Shown: positions 7,786-16,629, numbered from the stretch's first letter. The stretch is DNA of 64,000 nt from Streptomyces bluensis (GCF_014650715.1 NZ_BMVM01000015.1:62001-126000); one strand, 5' to 3'. The notes: a model not told the origin generated them from the sequence alone. Made by a program: numbers and translations.

Positions 7786-8625
7786 TCAGGCGTCCAGCGT
7801 CGGTGGGTCGACTTCGATGTTCCCTGCTGGCTCTGACTCAGGCACGGTGCTAACGGGCTGGCCGTCGCGGTAATACCGCCACGCGCTTCGATATGTATTG
7901 GGGCTGTCGTCGTACATGATCACGTAGCCCATAAGGGCGGTGACCTGCCACTTGGCCGGTATCTCCGCAGAGACCAGCTGAAAGACCTCGTCGGCCGTCA
8001 TTCCAGCCGCTGGCACGTGGACACGTCGGGTCTTGAACTCCGCCGCCTTCCCATATCGAAAGTTGTACGGAAGGCCGGCCTTGATCGTCTCCAGGAGTGC
8101 GTGCAGCGTCGTCTCGCCAGCCTGAAGACCCTCGATCGGACGGTCCAGATCGATGGGGTACACGACGTCGAAGTGATTCCGCTTCAGGACGGTACTGTCC
8201 CGCTGGCGGCCGGGGTCCTTATTGCCGAAGCCGTTGTTGTTCCAGGGGATGTTGCCCATGCCCTTGTGGTGGCTGATGAGCAGTTGTTCGGGGGCGAGCG
8301 CGGAAAAGTCCTCCGCCACGTACAGGCACGAGAAGGCCATCTCAGCCAGGGAGATGTTGCGACGCCCAGAGATCTTGCGGAGGTGGTTGCGAAGGCGGGC
8401 GGGCAGCGACTTGTCGGCCTTGCCGACGTAGACGAACTCGCCGTTCAGGTAGAGCTGGTAGACCCCGGGCTTCTCCTTGAGCCGTGCGATGTTCTCCTCG
8501 GCGAGTGGAGCCCTGTCCAGCCCCTCGAGTGCTGCGGCCAACTGGTCACCGAGCGCCTTGGTGATGCTCAGGGTGAAGTCCTTGTGGTACTGCGTCCCGT
8601 CGTCGGAGCCCACCACCGGCGTCAT
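7786..8625 (-). CDS. GIY-YIG restriction endonuclease
   Basis: A 279-residue protein. The GIY-YIG module is at residues about 53-160: PGVYQLYLNGEFVYVGKAD supplies both tyrosines, LPARLRNHLRKI the Arg and His, APEQLLISHH the catalytic Glu, and WNNNGFGNKDPG the Asn-bearing loop. This is the catalytic set of GIY-YIG type II endonucleases such as Eco29kI. It is divergent from a C5 methyltransferase 116 bases away, the usual pairing of a type II restriction-modification system. The C-terminal ~110 residues have no recognised domain and may set DNA specificity. Confidence 0.82.
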   Translation of the reverse strand: MTPVVGSDDGTQYHKDFTLSITKALGDQLAAALEGLDRAPLAEENIARLKEKPGVYQLYLNGEFVYVGKADKSLPARLRNHLRKISGRRNISLAEMAFSCLYVAEDFSALAPEQLLISHHKGMGNIPWNNNGFGNKDPGRQRDSTVLKRNHFDVVYPIDLDRPIEGLQAGETTLHALLETIKAGLPYNFRYGKAAEFKTRRVHVPAAGMTADEVFQLVSAEIPAKWQVTALMGYVIMYDDSPNTYRSAWRYYRDGQPVSTVPESEPAGNIEVDPPTLDA

Positions 8626-8707
8626 CCGTCCCCCTTCTTGGTCGACATGATCTCGGAAACCCTATCGGTGACCTGTACACGTGGACGAACTTTCAGCTCG
8701 GAACCGC

Positions 8708-8735
8708 TTGAAGATCCACAACTCCGCGGTATGCT
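8708..8735 (+). promoter_or_regulatory. Putative methyltransferase promoter, leaderless
   Basis: TTGAAG (8708-8713), a 16-base spacer and TATGCT (8730-8735). The predicted transcription start coincides with the ATG at 8742, so the mRNA may be leaderless. A CCGCGG hexamer (8724-8729), the sequence cut by Eco29kI, abuts the -10 element. Confidence 0.5.
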
Positions 8736-8741
8736 TTCGGA

Positions 8742-10061
8742 ATGGCTGAACTGCAAGAAGGACCAGAGAAGGACCGCACGGGTGTCGAGCTCTTCGCTGG
8801 CGCTGGTGGTCTGGCCATGGCCGTCCACCGCGCCGGGTTCCGTCCCCTGCTCTTCAACGAGTTCGCCAAGCGGGCCTGCGAGACCCTGGAGGCCAACGTG
8901 GCCCAGCGACTGCCCGACGGGCAGAAGCCGACCCGTGTCCCCGGGCCCGGTGAAAAGGTGCCGCTCGTCGCTGGCGATGTCCAAGAACTCGACATGGACT
9001 ACCTGGCGGGCAAGGTCGACGTGCTCGCCGGCGGTCCACCCTGTCAGCCCTTCAGCCTCGGCGGTGTCGCCAAGGGCGACGAGGACAAGCGGAACATGTT
9101 TCCGCAGATGTTCAAGGCCGTCCGTCAGATCCAGCCGAAGGCCGTGATCTGCGAGAACGTGCGCGGTTTGCTCAGGCCCTCCTTCAAGCGCTACTTCGAC
9201 TACATCCAGCGTGAGCTGGAGTTGCCCTTCGAGGAGAGAGCCGAAGGCACCGACTGGGAGCAGCACTACCAATACCTGCTGGAGCGGCGCGAGACAGAGC
9301 CGGACGACCCCAAGAAGCGGTACGACATCGTCATGATGCCGGTAAATGCCGCCGACTATGGGGTGCCTCAGATCCGTCACCGCGTGATCATCGTCGCGTT
9401 CCGGCGCGACCTGGATGTCGACCGCGAGCTGTTCAAGGAGCTCGTGAAACCGACGCACTCTGAGACAGCCCTCCTCCGTTCCATGGAGGAGGACGGGGAC
9501 TACTGGAAGCGCCACCCCAACGTCCCAGACCATGTGAAGGAGCGCGTCATCGCCCGTCTCCCGAAGACCATGCCGATAGACGACGGGCTGCTCCCCTGGT
9601 ACACCCTGCGCGACGCGATCGCCGGTATCGGCGACAACAAGCCCCTGCCGGACGTTCCAGACGAGTGGCTGGATCGCACAGAGCACTTCCTTGGCGGGTT
9701 CACAGAACACATCGGCTGGCCTGGGGCCCGCATTTACGACGGGCACACCCCTAATGAACTTGACCGCCCGGCGAAGACCGTCAAGGCCGGCGTGCACGGC
9801 GTGCCCGGCGGAGAGTCGGTCATGCTCCTCGACGAGTTGGTAGCCGATAAGGCCGCCCCGGGTGGCGTCCGGTACAAGCACAGGTACATGACGGTCCGCG
9901 AAACCGCCCGCGTCATGACCTTCCCTGACACGTGGGAACTCAAGGGCCCGCGAGGGGAGAAGATGCGCCAGCTCGGTAACGCCGTACCCGTCGCTCTTGG
10001 TGAGGTCTTCGCCAAGGCGGTCGCGACCGTCCTGGATGACGCGGAGGAGCGTCAGAGGTGA
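8742..10061 (+). CDS. DNA (cytosine-5) methyltransferase of the type II system
   Basis: A 439-residue C5 methyltransferase with motifs in canonical order: I (ELFAGAGGLAMA, residue about 17), IV with the catalytic Cys (AGGPPCQPFSLGG), VI (VICENVRGLL), VIII (VPQIRHRVIIVAFRR) and X (MRQLGNAVPVALGEV). The target-recognition region lies between VIII and X. It methylates cytosine to protect host DNA from the divergent GIY-YIG nuclease. The stop overlaps the vsr start by four bases, indicating translational coupling. If the partner is Eco29kI-like the target could be CCGCGG, but this is inference. Confidence 0.93.
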   Translation: MAELQEGPEKDRTGVELFAGAGGLAMAVHRAGFRPLLFNEFAKRACETLEANVAQRLPDGQKPTRVPGPGEKVPLVAGDVQELDMDYLAGKVDVLAGGPPCQPFSLGGVAKGDEDKRNMFPQMFKAVRQIQPKAVICENVRGLLRPSFKRYFDYIQRELELPFEERAEGTDWEQHYQYLLERRETEPDDPKKRYDIVMMPVNAADYGVPQIRHRVIIVAFRRDLDVDRELFKELVKPTHSETALLRSMEEDGDYWKRHPNVPDHVKERVIARLPKTMPIDDGLLPWYTLRDAIAGIGDNKPLPDVPDEWLDRTEHFLGGFTEHIGWPGARIYDGHTPNELDRPAKTVKAGVHGVPGGESVMLLDELVADKAAPGGVRYKHRYMTVRETARVMTFPDTWELKGPRGEKMRQLGNAVPVALGEVFAKAVATVLDDAEERQR

Positions 10062-10876
10062 CCCGGCAGTCTGGTAAGGCTCAGAGCGGATGGAAGCACG
10101 AATCGCCGCCGGATCGGGCATGGAAGGGGCGACCTGGCAGGACTCGGGACGCCATCGCGGCGGAACAGGACCGGGCCGCTGGCGGTCGTCACAAGCGTTC
10201 CGTGGATCTTGGCGGGGGGCGGTTCGCCCGAGCCTCGGTGGAGCTGAAGGTACTACCTGACACACGACGCATTCGCGCGTACCTACGCTGGTCCGACGGC
10301 GGTAAGTCTCCTGCCCGCTACCTCGGACAGGTCGAGCATCCAACCCGGGCCGCGAATCTCGCCGAGGGCTGGAAGATGGCTTGGGAGAAGGGCCTTCTCA
10401 CTGAGGAGCCACCGACGGAGGGCTCGTGGGCTTCCTCGCCAGCAGTACGCGCCGCGATGCGAGCCAATCGCAGCAAGGACACCCGGCCCGAGCTGCGGCT
10501 CCGGTCCTTGCTGCACAAGCAGGGCCTTCGCTATCGCGTGGCGGCGCGGCCACTGCCCGAACTGCGACGAACCGCCGACGTACTCTTCCCCAAGCCGAAG
10601 GTCGCAGTCTTCGTCGATGGCTGCTACTGGCACGGGTGCCCCGAGCACCTTCGGGAGTCACGCAAGAACGCCGAGTTCTGGCGCAGTAAAATCGAGGGCA
10701 ACCAGGCCAGGGACGCGGAGACGGATCGTCTCCTGCGAGAGGCTGGCTGGACAGTTGTGCGCGTCTGGGAGCACGAGGATCCTGACGCGGCAGCCGCGCG
10801 GGTGATAAGCACTGTGCGAGGCCAGTCAACAGATCAGCATGAATCGGAACACACCGTGCCCGGTGTGACTAGATAG
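10058..10876 (+). CDS. vsr: Vsr-type mismatch endonuclease with N-terminal extension
   Basis: A 272-residue protein whose C-terminal ~140 residues are a very-short-patch repair endonuclease: MRANRSKDTRPELRLRSLLH, the catalytic region RRTADVLFPKPKVAVFVDGC, WHGCPEH and RVWEHED. Vsr nicks T:G mismatches formed when 5-methylcytosine deaminates, so it complements the C5 methyltransferase. The first ~120 residues are extra compared with the usual ~140-residue family and contain a domain (ARASVELKVLPDTRRIRAYL) that looks like a separate small fold. Start and upstream stop overlap (ATGA). Confidence 0.88.
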   Translation: MTRQSGKAQSGWKHESPPDRAWKGRPGRTRDAIAAEQDRAAGGRHKRSVDLGGGRFARASVELKVLPDTRRIRAYLRWSDGGKSPARYLGQVEHPTRAANLAEGWKMAWEKGLLTEEPPTEGSWASSPAVRAAMRANRSKDTRPELRLRSLLHKQGLRYRVAARPLPELRRTADVLFPKPKVAVFVDGCYWHGCPEHLRESRKNAEFWRSKIEGNQARDAETDRLLREAGWTVVRVWEHEDPDAAAARVISTVRGQSTDQHESEHTVPGVTR

Positions 10877-11109
10877 AGCAGATCATCGGTTCTCGGATTA
10901 AGTTGTCAGACCCTGCCGTAGCGTCATGGGTGTCAGGACGCTGTGGCGCAGGCTGAGGCAACCGGGGCTCCTCGCGGAAGCCGTCACGGTCACCCCGGTG
11001 CGCGGCCTCGCAGGGCCTTCCCCGTGCGTACGCGCGACAGGCACTCGCGCACTGCGTCTGGGCGGCGAGGTCCCTCGGGGACAACCCAGAGTGACGGGAG
11101 GACAACACG

Positions 11110-13038
11110 GTGGCCGACGACAGGCAAGCGGAGACGATGGGGCCCACGGAGGCACGGGAGCAGCACGCGCAGCTCGCTGAGCAGATTGAGGAGCACCGCT
11201 TCCGGTACTACGTGAGGGACGCCCCCGTCATCAGCGACGCGGAGTTCGACCGGCTCCTGCGCTCCCTGGAGGCACTGGAGGAGCGGTGTCCGGAGCTGCG
11301 GACGCCCGACTCGCCGACCCAGAAGGTCGAGGGCGCGTACGCCACGGAGTTCACGGCGGTCCAGCACCGCGAGTGGATGCTCTCGCTGGACAACGCCTTC
11401 GACGAGCTGGAGCTGGCCGCCTGGGCGGAGCGCGTGCACAAGGACGTGGGCGCCTCCGCGTACCACTTCCTGTGCGAGCTGAAGGTCGACGGCCTCGCCG
11501 TCAACCTCACGTACGAAAACGGCCGGCTCACGCGCGCTGCGACCCGCGGCGACGGCCGTACGGGCGAGGACGTCACGCCTAACGTGCGCACCATCGCGGA
11601 GATCCCGGAGCGGCTGTCCGGCGACGGCGTGCCCACGCTCGTGGAGATCCGCGGCGAGGTCTACTTCCCGATGGAGAAGTTCGAGGAGCTCAACGCCCGC
11701 CTGGTCGCGGCCGGCGAGAAGCCCTTCGCCAACCCGCGCAACGCGGCAGCCGGTTCGCTGCGCCAGAAGGACCCGCGTGTCACGGCCACCCGCCCGCTGC
11801 ACATGGTCGTCCACGGCATCGGTGCCCTGGAGGGCTTCACCGTCCTGACCCGCCTCTCCCAAGCGTACGACCTGCTCAAGTCCTGGGGGCTGCCCACCTC
11901 CCGGTACAACAAGGTGGTCGACGGCCTCGACGGCGTACGGGAGTTCATCGCGTACTACGGCGAGAACCGCCACGCGGTGGAGCACGAGATCGACGGGGTG
12001 GTGGTCAAGCTCGACGAGATCCCGCTCCAGGGCCGGCTCGGCTCCACGCTCCGCGCTCCTCGCTGGGCGATCGCCTGCAAGTACGCGCCGGAAGAGCTCA
12101 ACACTAAGCTCGTCGACATGTCCAAATCCGACAGCACGTCGGGGGCCGGGGGTGGGGCGTCTGTGGCGGTGGGTAGGATCCCGCGCATGGCTCCCAGCCC
12201 CGATGGCGCGACATCTCCGCACTTCAACCCTTTGGGTATTGACTTGCTCAGCCGTAATCTCCGAGAGGAGATGAACGGGCGCCCACGCGTACCCCTGGAT
12301 CAGGTTAAGCTATTCCCCGGTGCAGGGCTGTATGCGCTTTACTATAAGGGCGATCTTGAAATCTACAAGGGTCTAAAGGGTGCCGATGTTCCCATTTACG
12401 TGGGGAAGGCTTCGGCTGGCGATAGCAGCTACGGAGATTCGCCAAATCTAGCCGAACCCAAACTGTTCGGACGAATAGCCGACCACAGAAGAAGTATCAA
12501 CGAAGCAGTCAATCTCGACGCCTCGCATTTCGATGTCAGATATCTGACGCTCGATGACATCTGGATTGTCCTGGGGGAGCGAGCCCTTCTGCGCACCTAC
12601 AGCCCTGTTCTCTGGAACACCGTGATGACTGGTTTTGGAGGAAACCCGCCGGGTAAAGGGCGGAGGAACGCTCGCTCGGTCTGGGATTCGATCCATCCGG
12701 GGCGGAAACGAGCGGCAGGACTTCTCTGCAATCGCAGTTACAGCGGTGCTGAAATGGAGAAGCTCATCTCGGAAGGGATCGACATTTCACTGATGCCGAC
12801 GAGCGAGCGGCGTGACAAGGAGTTGAAGGAATTTCGCAACCGCCCTGCGAAAACCATTTGGCAGGAAGCGAAAGGTCCTGGGAAGGGCGCTAAGTCCCTC
12901 CTTGTCTTCCGGGAGGATGTGTTCCTGGAGGAAAATAGTCGATTTGGGGTCGACCTAACTGCTGTTGAGTGGGAACTGGCCGACATGCCGGAGCAGACGA
13001 CAGCAGAAATAGCCGCGCTCGACGCTCCCGAGGGATGA
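11110..13038 (+). CDS. Chimera: truncated NAD+-dependent DNA ligase fused to an Eco29kI-type nuclease
   Basis: A 642-residue open frame. Residues 1-336 match the N-terminus of LigA: Ia-type domain (EEHRFRYYVRDAPVISDAEF) and adenylation domain with KVDG (Lys125) and, near the break, WAIACKYAPEELNTKLVDM. The OB fold, zinc finger, HhH and BRCT domains of a ~730-residue ligase are missing. From about residue 360 an Eco29kI-family GIY-YIG nuclease begins: PHFNPLGIDLLSRNL, GAGLYALYYKGDLEIY, VPIYVGKA, LFGRIADHRRSI, IVLGERALL, NTVMTGFGGNPPGKGR. GC content falls after the junction. An internal ATG at 12187 is the likely native nuclease start. No methyltransferase is adjacent. Confidence 0.85.
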   Translation: MADDRQAETMGPTEAREQHAQLAEQIEEHRFRYYVRDAPVISDAEFDRLLRSLEALEERCPELRTPDSPTQKVEGAYATEFTAVQHREWMLSLDNAFDELELAAWAERVHKDVGASAYHFLCELKVDGLAVNLTYENGRLTRAATRGDGRTGEDVTPNVRTIAEIPERLSGDGVPTLVEIRGEVYFPMEKFEELNARLVAAGEKPFANPRNAAAGSLRQKDPRVTATRPLHMVVHGIGALEGFTVLTRLSQAYDLLKSWGLPTSRYNKVVDGLDGVREFIAYYGENRHAVEHEIDGVVVKLDEIPLQGRLGSTLRAPRWAIACKYAPEELNTKLVDMSKSDSTSGAGGGASVAVGRIPRMAPSPDGATSPHFNPLGIDLLSRNLREEMNGRPRVPLDQVKLFPGAGLYALYYKGDLEIYKGLKGADVPIYVGKASAGDSSYGDSPNLAEPKLFGRIADHRRSINEAVNLDASHFDVRYLTLDDIWIVLGERALLRTYSPVLWNTVMTGFGGNPPGKGRRNARSVWDSIHPGRKRAAGLLCNRSYSGAEMEKLISEGIDISLMPTSERRDKELKEFRNRPAKTIWQEAKGPGKGAKSLLVFREDVFLEENSRFGVDLTAVEWELADMPEQTTAEIAALDAPEG

Positions 13039-13063
13039 GCATAGAGGAATGGCGGAGTGCGCA

Positions 13064-13095
13064 GAGCCGGGCGACGGATACTTCTCGCCCGGCTC
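13064..13095. terminator. Bidirectional terminator between convergent genes
   Basis: An 11-bp stem GAGCCGGGCGA / TCGCCCGGCTC with a 10-base loop, between the chimera (plus) and the integrase (minus). Confidence 0.75.
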
Positions 13096-13112
13096 CGCAA
13101 CGTCGCAGTTCG

Positions 13113-14894
13113 TTACTGCACGTGGGTGTCCCCGTACTTCTCGGGGTTCCTGGCCCTATCCACAGCCTGTGCACAAGCATCGGCGAACGCCGCGGTCACA
13201 GCCTCGCGGTCCGTGCCACGGACCTGAGCCTCGACCTCCTGGCCAGGCCGGCGGGTGGTGTGCCAGCGCACTGGTAGATCCGTGTAGAGATCGGTTTCGA
13301 ACTCCCAGGCTGGCGTGGACCATTGCTCCTCACTGCCTATGTTGAGCCGTTCGCCGCCGGGCAGGAACATGGCGTGGGCGTGGTGGACAATCCGTCGGTC
13401 CGGCATGCGGTCGCGGATGGCTTGCACGCCGCCAGGGCCCTCGTGCTCCCACTGCGGCCGGTCCCACTTCTCTACATGCGCAGGCTTGTCAGGGTGATCG
13501 GCGCCCCACTGGGAGGCCACGGCCTGGGCATGCTCGTTGTGCAGGAACGGAACATACCGCTCGCCGAGACAGGCCACGTACACATCCGGCTCTGCTGGTA
13601 CGGGGCCCTGACTCAAACCCGGCACGGGACCTCCAGGTGTCGACGGGAACTGGTGCGGTGTTGAGCCCCAGATCAGGGCGCCGACCTTTGCTGCCGTCTG
13701 CTGGAGCACCTGGCCGGTGAGGTGCTGGTAGCGGCGATGCATCCGGGCGGACTTGCCGGGCTCCCAGCCCATGATCCTGTCGACGACCGCTTCGGGGACG
13801 CCGAGGATGAGAAGCACCGTGGCGGCGGTGTGACGGGCGTCGTGGAGGCGCCCGTCGCGGACGTTCGCCGCCTTCAACAGGTCCTTCCACCTGTGGAAGT
13901 CCGTGTTGGGATTGAGCGGCTCGCCGATCGGCGAGGTGAACACGTACCCCTTCTCCTCCCACAGGTCACGGGCGAGCATCCGCTCGCGGTCCTGTTCCTC
14001 CTTGTGCCGACGCAGCAGCTTCAGCAGCTCCTCGGGCATGCCGATCGGACGCTTGCCGGCGCGGGTCTTGGTGTCCTTCGTTTCACGCCGGATATTGATC
14101 TTCTGCGGGCAGTAGCCGGGCTTGCTCCGTCCGCACTTGTCGCCGCAGCCGTGCTTGTAGCGGGGCCGCAGGCGCCCTCGGCGCACGAGGATTACTCCGT
14201 TCTCGAAGTCGACGTCCTCCCACTTCAGGCCAAGAACCTCGCCCTGGCGCAGGCCGAGCGCGAGTGCGATGACCCAGCGGGCGGTGTTGCGGTGCTTGCC
14301 TGCCTCGAGAAGGAGGCGCTGGACCTCCTCGACCGTGTACGGCTCGACCTCCTCCTCTTCGACCTTGGGGGCCTTGGCGATGGAGGCCGGGTTGATGGTG
14401 AGGTGGCGTCGGCGCACGGCCTCGTTGAGCGCGGTGCGGATCGTGCGGTGCGACTGGTGGGCGGTGCCGGCGGCGCTGCCGTTGGCCTGCATCTTCCGGT
14501 AGAAGCGCTCCAGGTGCTCGGGCTCCAGTTTCTCCAGGCGGTGGGCGCCCAGACCGGGGATGAGGTGGTGGTAGACCGCCACACGGTACCCGTCGATGGT
14601 GTTCTCGCTGACGCTGGGCGCGGCGATGTTCTCGACCCAGTGGGTCAGCCAAGTCGCAACCGTCCAGGTCTGACCGGCCTTGCGGACGCCAGTGGAGTCG
14701 CGCTGCTTCTCCAACTCGCGCACGAGTTTGGTGACCTCGGGACGAGTCTTGCGGCTGACGTGGCGGCGGTCAGGGGTGCCGTCGTCCTTGACGCCGACGG
14801 TGACATAGCCGTGCCAGCGGCCGTCCTTCCCGAGGAAGATCGAGGAGGCGCCGTTGGGCTGGCGGGATGTGCTGGGCTTCTTGGGCTTTGCCAT
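13113..14894 (-). CDS. int: Tyrosine integrase with unusual C-terminal extension
   Basis: A 593-residue protein. Residues about 1-420 are a tyrosine recombinase of the same family as the two other integrases here: core-binding WTVATWLTHWVENIA, catalytic Arg in LALGLRQGEVLGLKW, LHDARHTAATVLL, and Tyr in MHRRYQHLTGQVL. The Cys-rich insertion (KHGCGDKCGRSKPGYCP) is also conserved. The family normally stops about here; this frame continues for about 170 residues (GERYVPFLHNEHAQAVASQW, EEQWSTPAWEFETDLY) with no recognised domain. The att core and terminator expected downstream are absent. Confidence 0.88.
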   Translation of the reverse strand: MAKPKKPSTSRQPNGASSIFLGKDGRWHGYVTVGVKDDGTPDRRHVSRKTRPEVTKLVRELEKQRDSTGVRKAGQTWTVATWLTHWVENIAAPSVSENTIDGYRVAVYHHLIPGLGAHRLEKLEPEHLERFYRKMQANGSAAGTAHQSHRTIRTALNEAVRRRHLTINPASIAKAPKVEEEEVEPYTVEEVQRLLLEAGKHRNTARWVIALALGLRQGEVLGLKWEDVDFENGVILVRRGRLRPRYKHGCGDKCGRSKPGYCPQKINIRRETKDTKTRAGKRPIGMPEELLKLLRRHKEEQDRERMLARDLWEEKGYVFTSPIGEPLNPNTDFHRWKDLLKAANVRDGRLHDARHTAATVLLILGVPEAVVDRIMGWEPGKSARMHRRYQHLTGQVLQQTAAKVGALIWGSTPHQFPSTPGGPVPGLSQGPVPAEPDVYVACLGERYVPFLHNEHAQAVASQWGADHPDKPAHVEKWDRPQWEHEGPGGVQAIRDRMPDRRIVHHAHAMFLPGGERLNIGSEEQWSTPAWEFETDLYTDLPVRWHTTRRPGQEVEAQVRGTDREAVTAAFADACAQAVDRARNPEKYGDTHVQ

Positions 14895-14905
14895 GCGTGC
14901 CTGCC

Positions 14906-15205
14906 TCAGGCCGCAGCGTCGAAGTCCGTGGCCCGGTAGCGGCGGGCTAGGAAGTCGCCGAGTGCCTCAGCGGGTATGCGGCGCAGGCTGCCGATCTTGG
15001 CGGAACGTATCTCCCCGGAGGAGACGTACTCGTACATCTTCGTCCGGCCGATGCCGAGCCGGCGGGCGGCCTCCTCGACGGTGAGCCCGACGAGGGTGGG
15101 GTCGCCGGGTTCGTCACCTCTCTCGGCCATCAGGGCGCGCAGGGCGTCCTCGGGGACGCCGAGCAGCTGAGCGATCTGGGTGACGGGCAGGGGGAACTGA
15201 GGCAA
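14906..15205 (-). CDS. xis: Excisionase-type helix-turn-helix protein
   Basis: 99 residues with LTVEEAARRLGIGRTKMYEY at about 41-60 and the wing GEIRSAKIGSLRRIPAEALG, the same family as the xis genes of elements A and C. It has an extra ~38-residue N-terminal segment (QIAQLLGVPEDALRALMAER) that itself looks helical. It starts at TTG after GAGGAG and ends 11 bases before the integrase start, so the pair is an operon. Confidence 0.82.
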   Translation of the reverse strand: MPQFPLPVTQIAQLLGVPEDALRALMAERGDEPGDPTLVGLTVEEAARRLGIGRTKMYEYVSSGEIRSAKIGSLRRIPAEALGDFLARRYRATDFDAAA

Positions 15206-15416
15206 GAGGGCTCCTCACACCGGTCGCGGACGGAGCGCCAACTCCGAGCGGATCGGTCGTGGTGGTGGGTGGTTGGGTGGCTGCGCAGACGCGCGTGAGG
15301 ATGTGCCGCAGGGGAGGGCCTCGGTGTTCGCAGCACCGAGGCGCCAGCGGCAGGCGGCTATTCGTCAGCCGTGTTGGGGTCTTTGGCCGCCGGAAAGTAG
15401 TCGCCGAGCCAGCGGA

Positions 15417-15695
15417 TCAGTCGGCCGCGGACGCGGCCATGCCGCTGGGGCGCTGCGGGTTCCGGGCCGGGCGCTCTTCGTGCATGCGGATGATCTCGGC
15501 GAGGTGATCGTCCGAGAAGCGGTAGGCGCGTCCGACGCGGGTGAACGGGATGAGCCGTCGGCGGGCGCGATCCTTCACCCACCAGGCGGAGCAACCGAGG
15601 ACGGTGGCGACTTCCTCGGCGAGGTAGAGGCGCGGGAAGGCGGCCTCGGCGTGCGGAGTCGGTGCGGCGGCAGGGGGTATTGCGGGTTGGGGCAA
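15417..15695 (-). CDS. Small MerR/excisionase-like DNA-binding protein
   Basis: 92 residues; LYLAEEVATVLGCSAWWVKD and TRVGRAYRFSDDHLAEI form a helix-turn-helix plus wing typical of AlpA/excisionase-like proteins. TTG start with GAGGA about 9 bases upstream. It lies between the excisionase and the XRE regulator on the same strand; it may be a second recombination-directionality factor or a transcription regulator. Confidence 0.65.
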   Translation of the reverse strand: MPQPAIPPAAAPTPHAEAAFPRLYLAEEVATVLGCSAWWVKDRARRRLIPFTRVGRAYRFSDDHLAEIIRMHEERPARNPQRPSGMAASAAD

Positions 15696-15820
15696 GGGGT
15701 GAGTCCTCTTCTGGCAGGCGTGGGTGCGGCAACACCGGCCTGCCGGTCGATCGCTGGGGATGAGGGTGAGATGCCCGTACTGGGGGTTTGCGGGTCCAGG
15801 ACGGGAATAAGAGCCGGCGC

Positions 15821-16336
15821 CTACACCTCGTCATCGGCATCGGCATCGCGATGCTCGCCGGGCGGCGGTCCGTACGTCTCCAGCAGATGCTTGGTGGACG
15901 CCTCGGCCATGGCATTGGAGACCATCACGTCTGCCTCCTCACGGATATCCGGGTGATCAGCGAGGTACGCGTCGAGGTGGTCGCGCGCCTTGGTGTAGGC
16001 GGCGTTGGCCCGCTGGGTCTCGCGGAACGAGTCCACGACTGCGTCGATGAGTTCCATGGCACGGGCCTGGGCGGCGAGCTGCGGGGGTCCTACCAGGTTG
16101 CGCAGGTCGATGCCGAAGACCTCGGCGAAGCCGATGGCCTCGTCGAGGTTGATGCGGCGTTTGCCGTTCTCGATGCGCCAGACCGCGGACGGGTTCATCT
16201 CGAAGCCGGCCTCGTTCAGGCGGTCGGACAGGGCGTTGGTGCTCCAGCCGCGTGCCTCGCGCTCCAGCTTGATGCGCACCGCGACGTTGCCCTCGCCGCT
16301 GAGCAGGACGCCCTTCTGCTGCCCTTCATCAGACAT
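15821..16336 (-). CDS. XRE-family regulator of the mobilizable element
   Basis: A 171-residue protein with an N-terminal Cro/CI-type helix-turn-helix (residues about 20-75: VRIKLEREARGWSTNALSDR, NPSAVWRIENGKRRINLDEA) and an alpha-helical C-terminal half. ATG is chosen because AAGGAGGT lies immediately upstream. It is divergent from the helicase gene, so it probably controls both this gene and the replication/mobilization operon, in line with the inverted repeat in the shared intergenic region. Confidence 0.82.
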   Translation of the reverse strand: MSDEGQQKGVLLSGEGNVAVRIKLEREARGWSTNALSDRLNEAGFEMNPSAVWRIENGKRRINLDEAIGFAEVFGIDLRNLVGPPQLAAQARAMELIDAVVDSFRETQRANAAYTKARDHLDAYLADHPDIREEADVMVSNAMAEASTKHLLETYGPPPGEHRDADADDEV

Positions 16337-16411
16337 AACCACCTCCTTCCGTTCGTAGCAGTCTCCTGCCAATCGCAGTGACCCCATAACAGTAGCATGC
16401 GTTCTGCGAGA

Positions 16412-16451
16412 TGCAGAGCACTTTTGCTATCTGCAATTCGTGTGGCATACT
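16412..16451 (+). promoter_or_regulatory. Candidate operator and promoter of the helicase operon
   Basis: TGCAGA (16412-16417) and TCTGCA (16430-16435) form an inverted repeat 12 bases apart. TTGCTA (16424-16429), 16 bases and CATACT (16446-16451) form a plausible promoter that overlaps it. The divergent XRE protein is the likely ligand. Confidence 0.45.
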
Positions 16452-16629
16452 GGTGGTCCCACCCCGCCAACCCGAAGGAGTCCGCGCAACCGCACGTCAC
16501 ATGAAAGAAGCCCCCGGCGATGCCGGGGGCTCAAGCGCAAACCTCTCAACCGCCATCCCTAGCGATCGACCCGCGGAGTCCGGGATTGCCGTCCCATATG
16601 GCCCGCGAGCAGAGGAGCTGGTAGCCAGT

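Noticed and set aside
13722..14939. 405-residue plus-strand frame opposite the integrase
   Set aside because: Leu/Val/Ala-rich shadow of a clear tyrosine recombinase on the minus strand.
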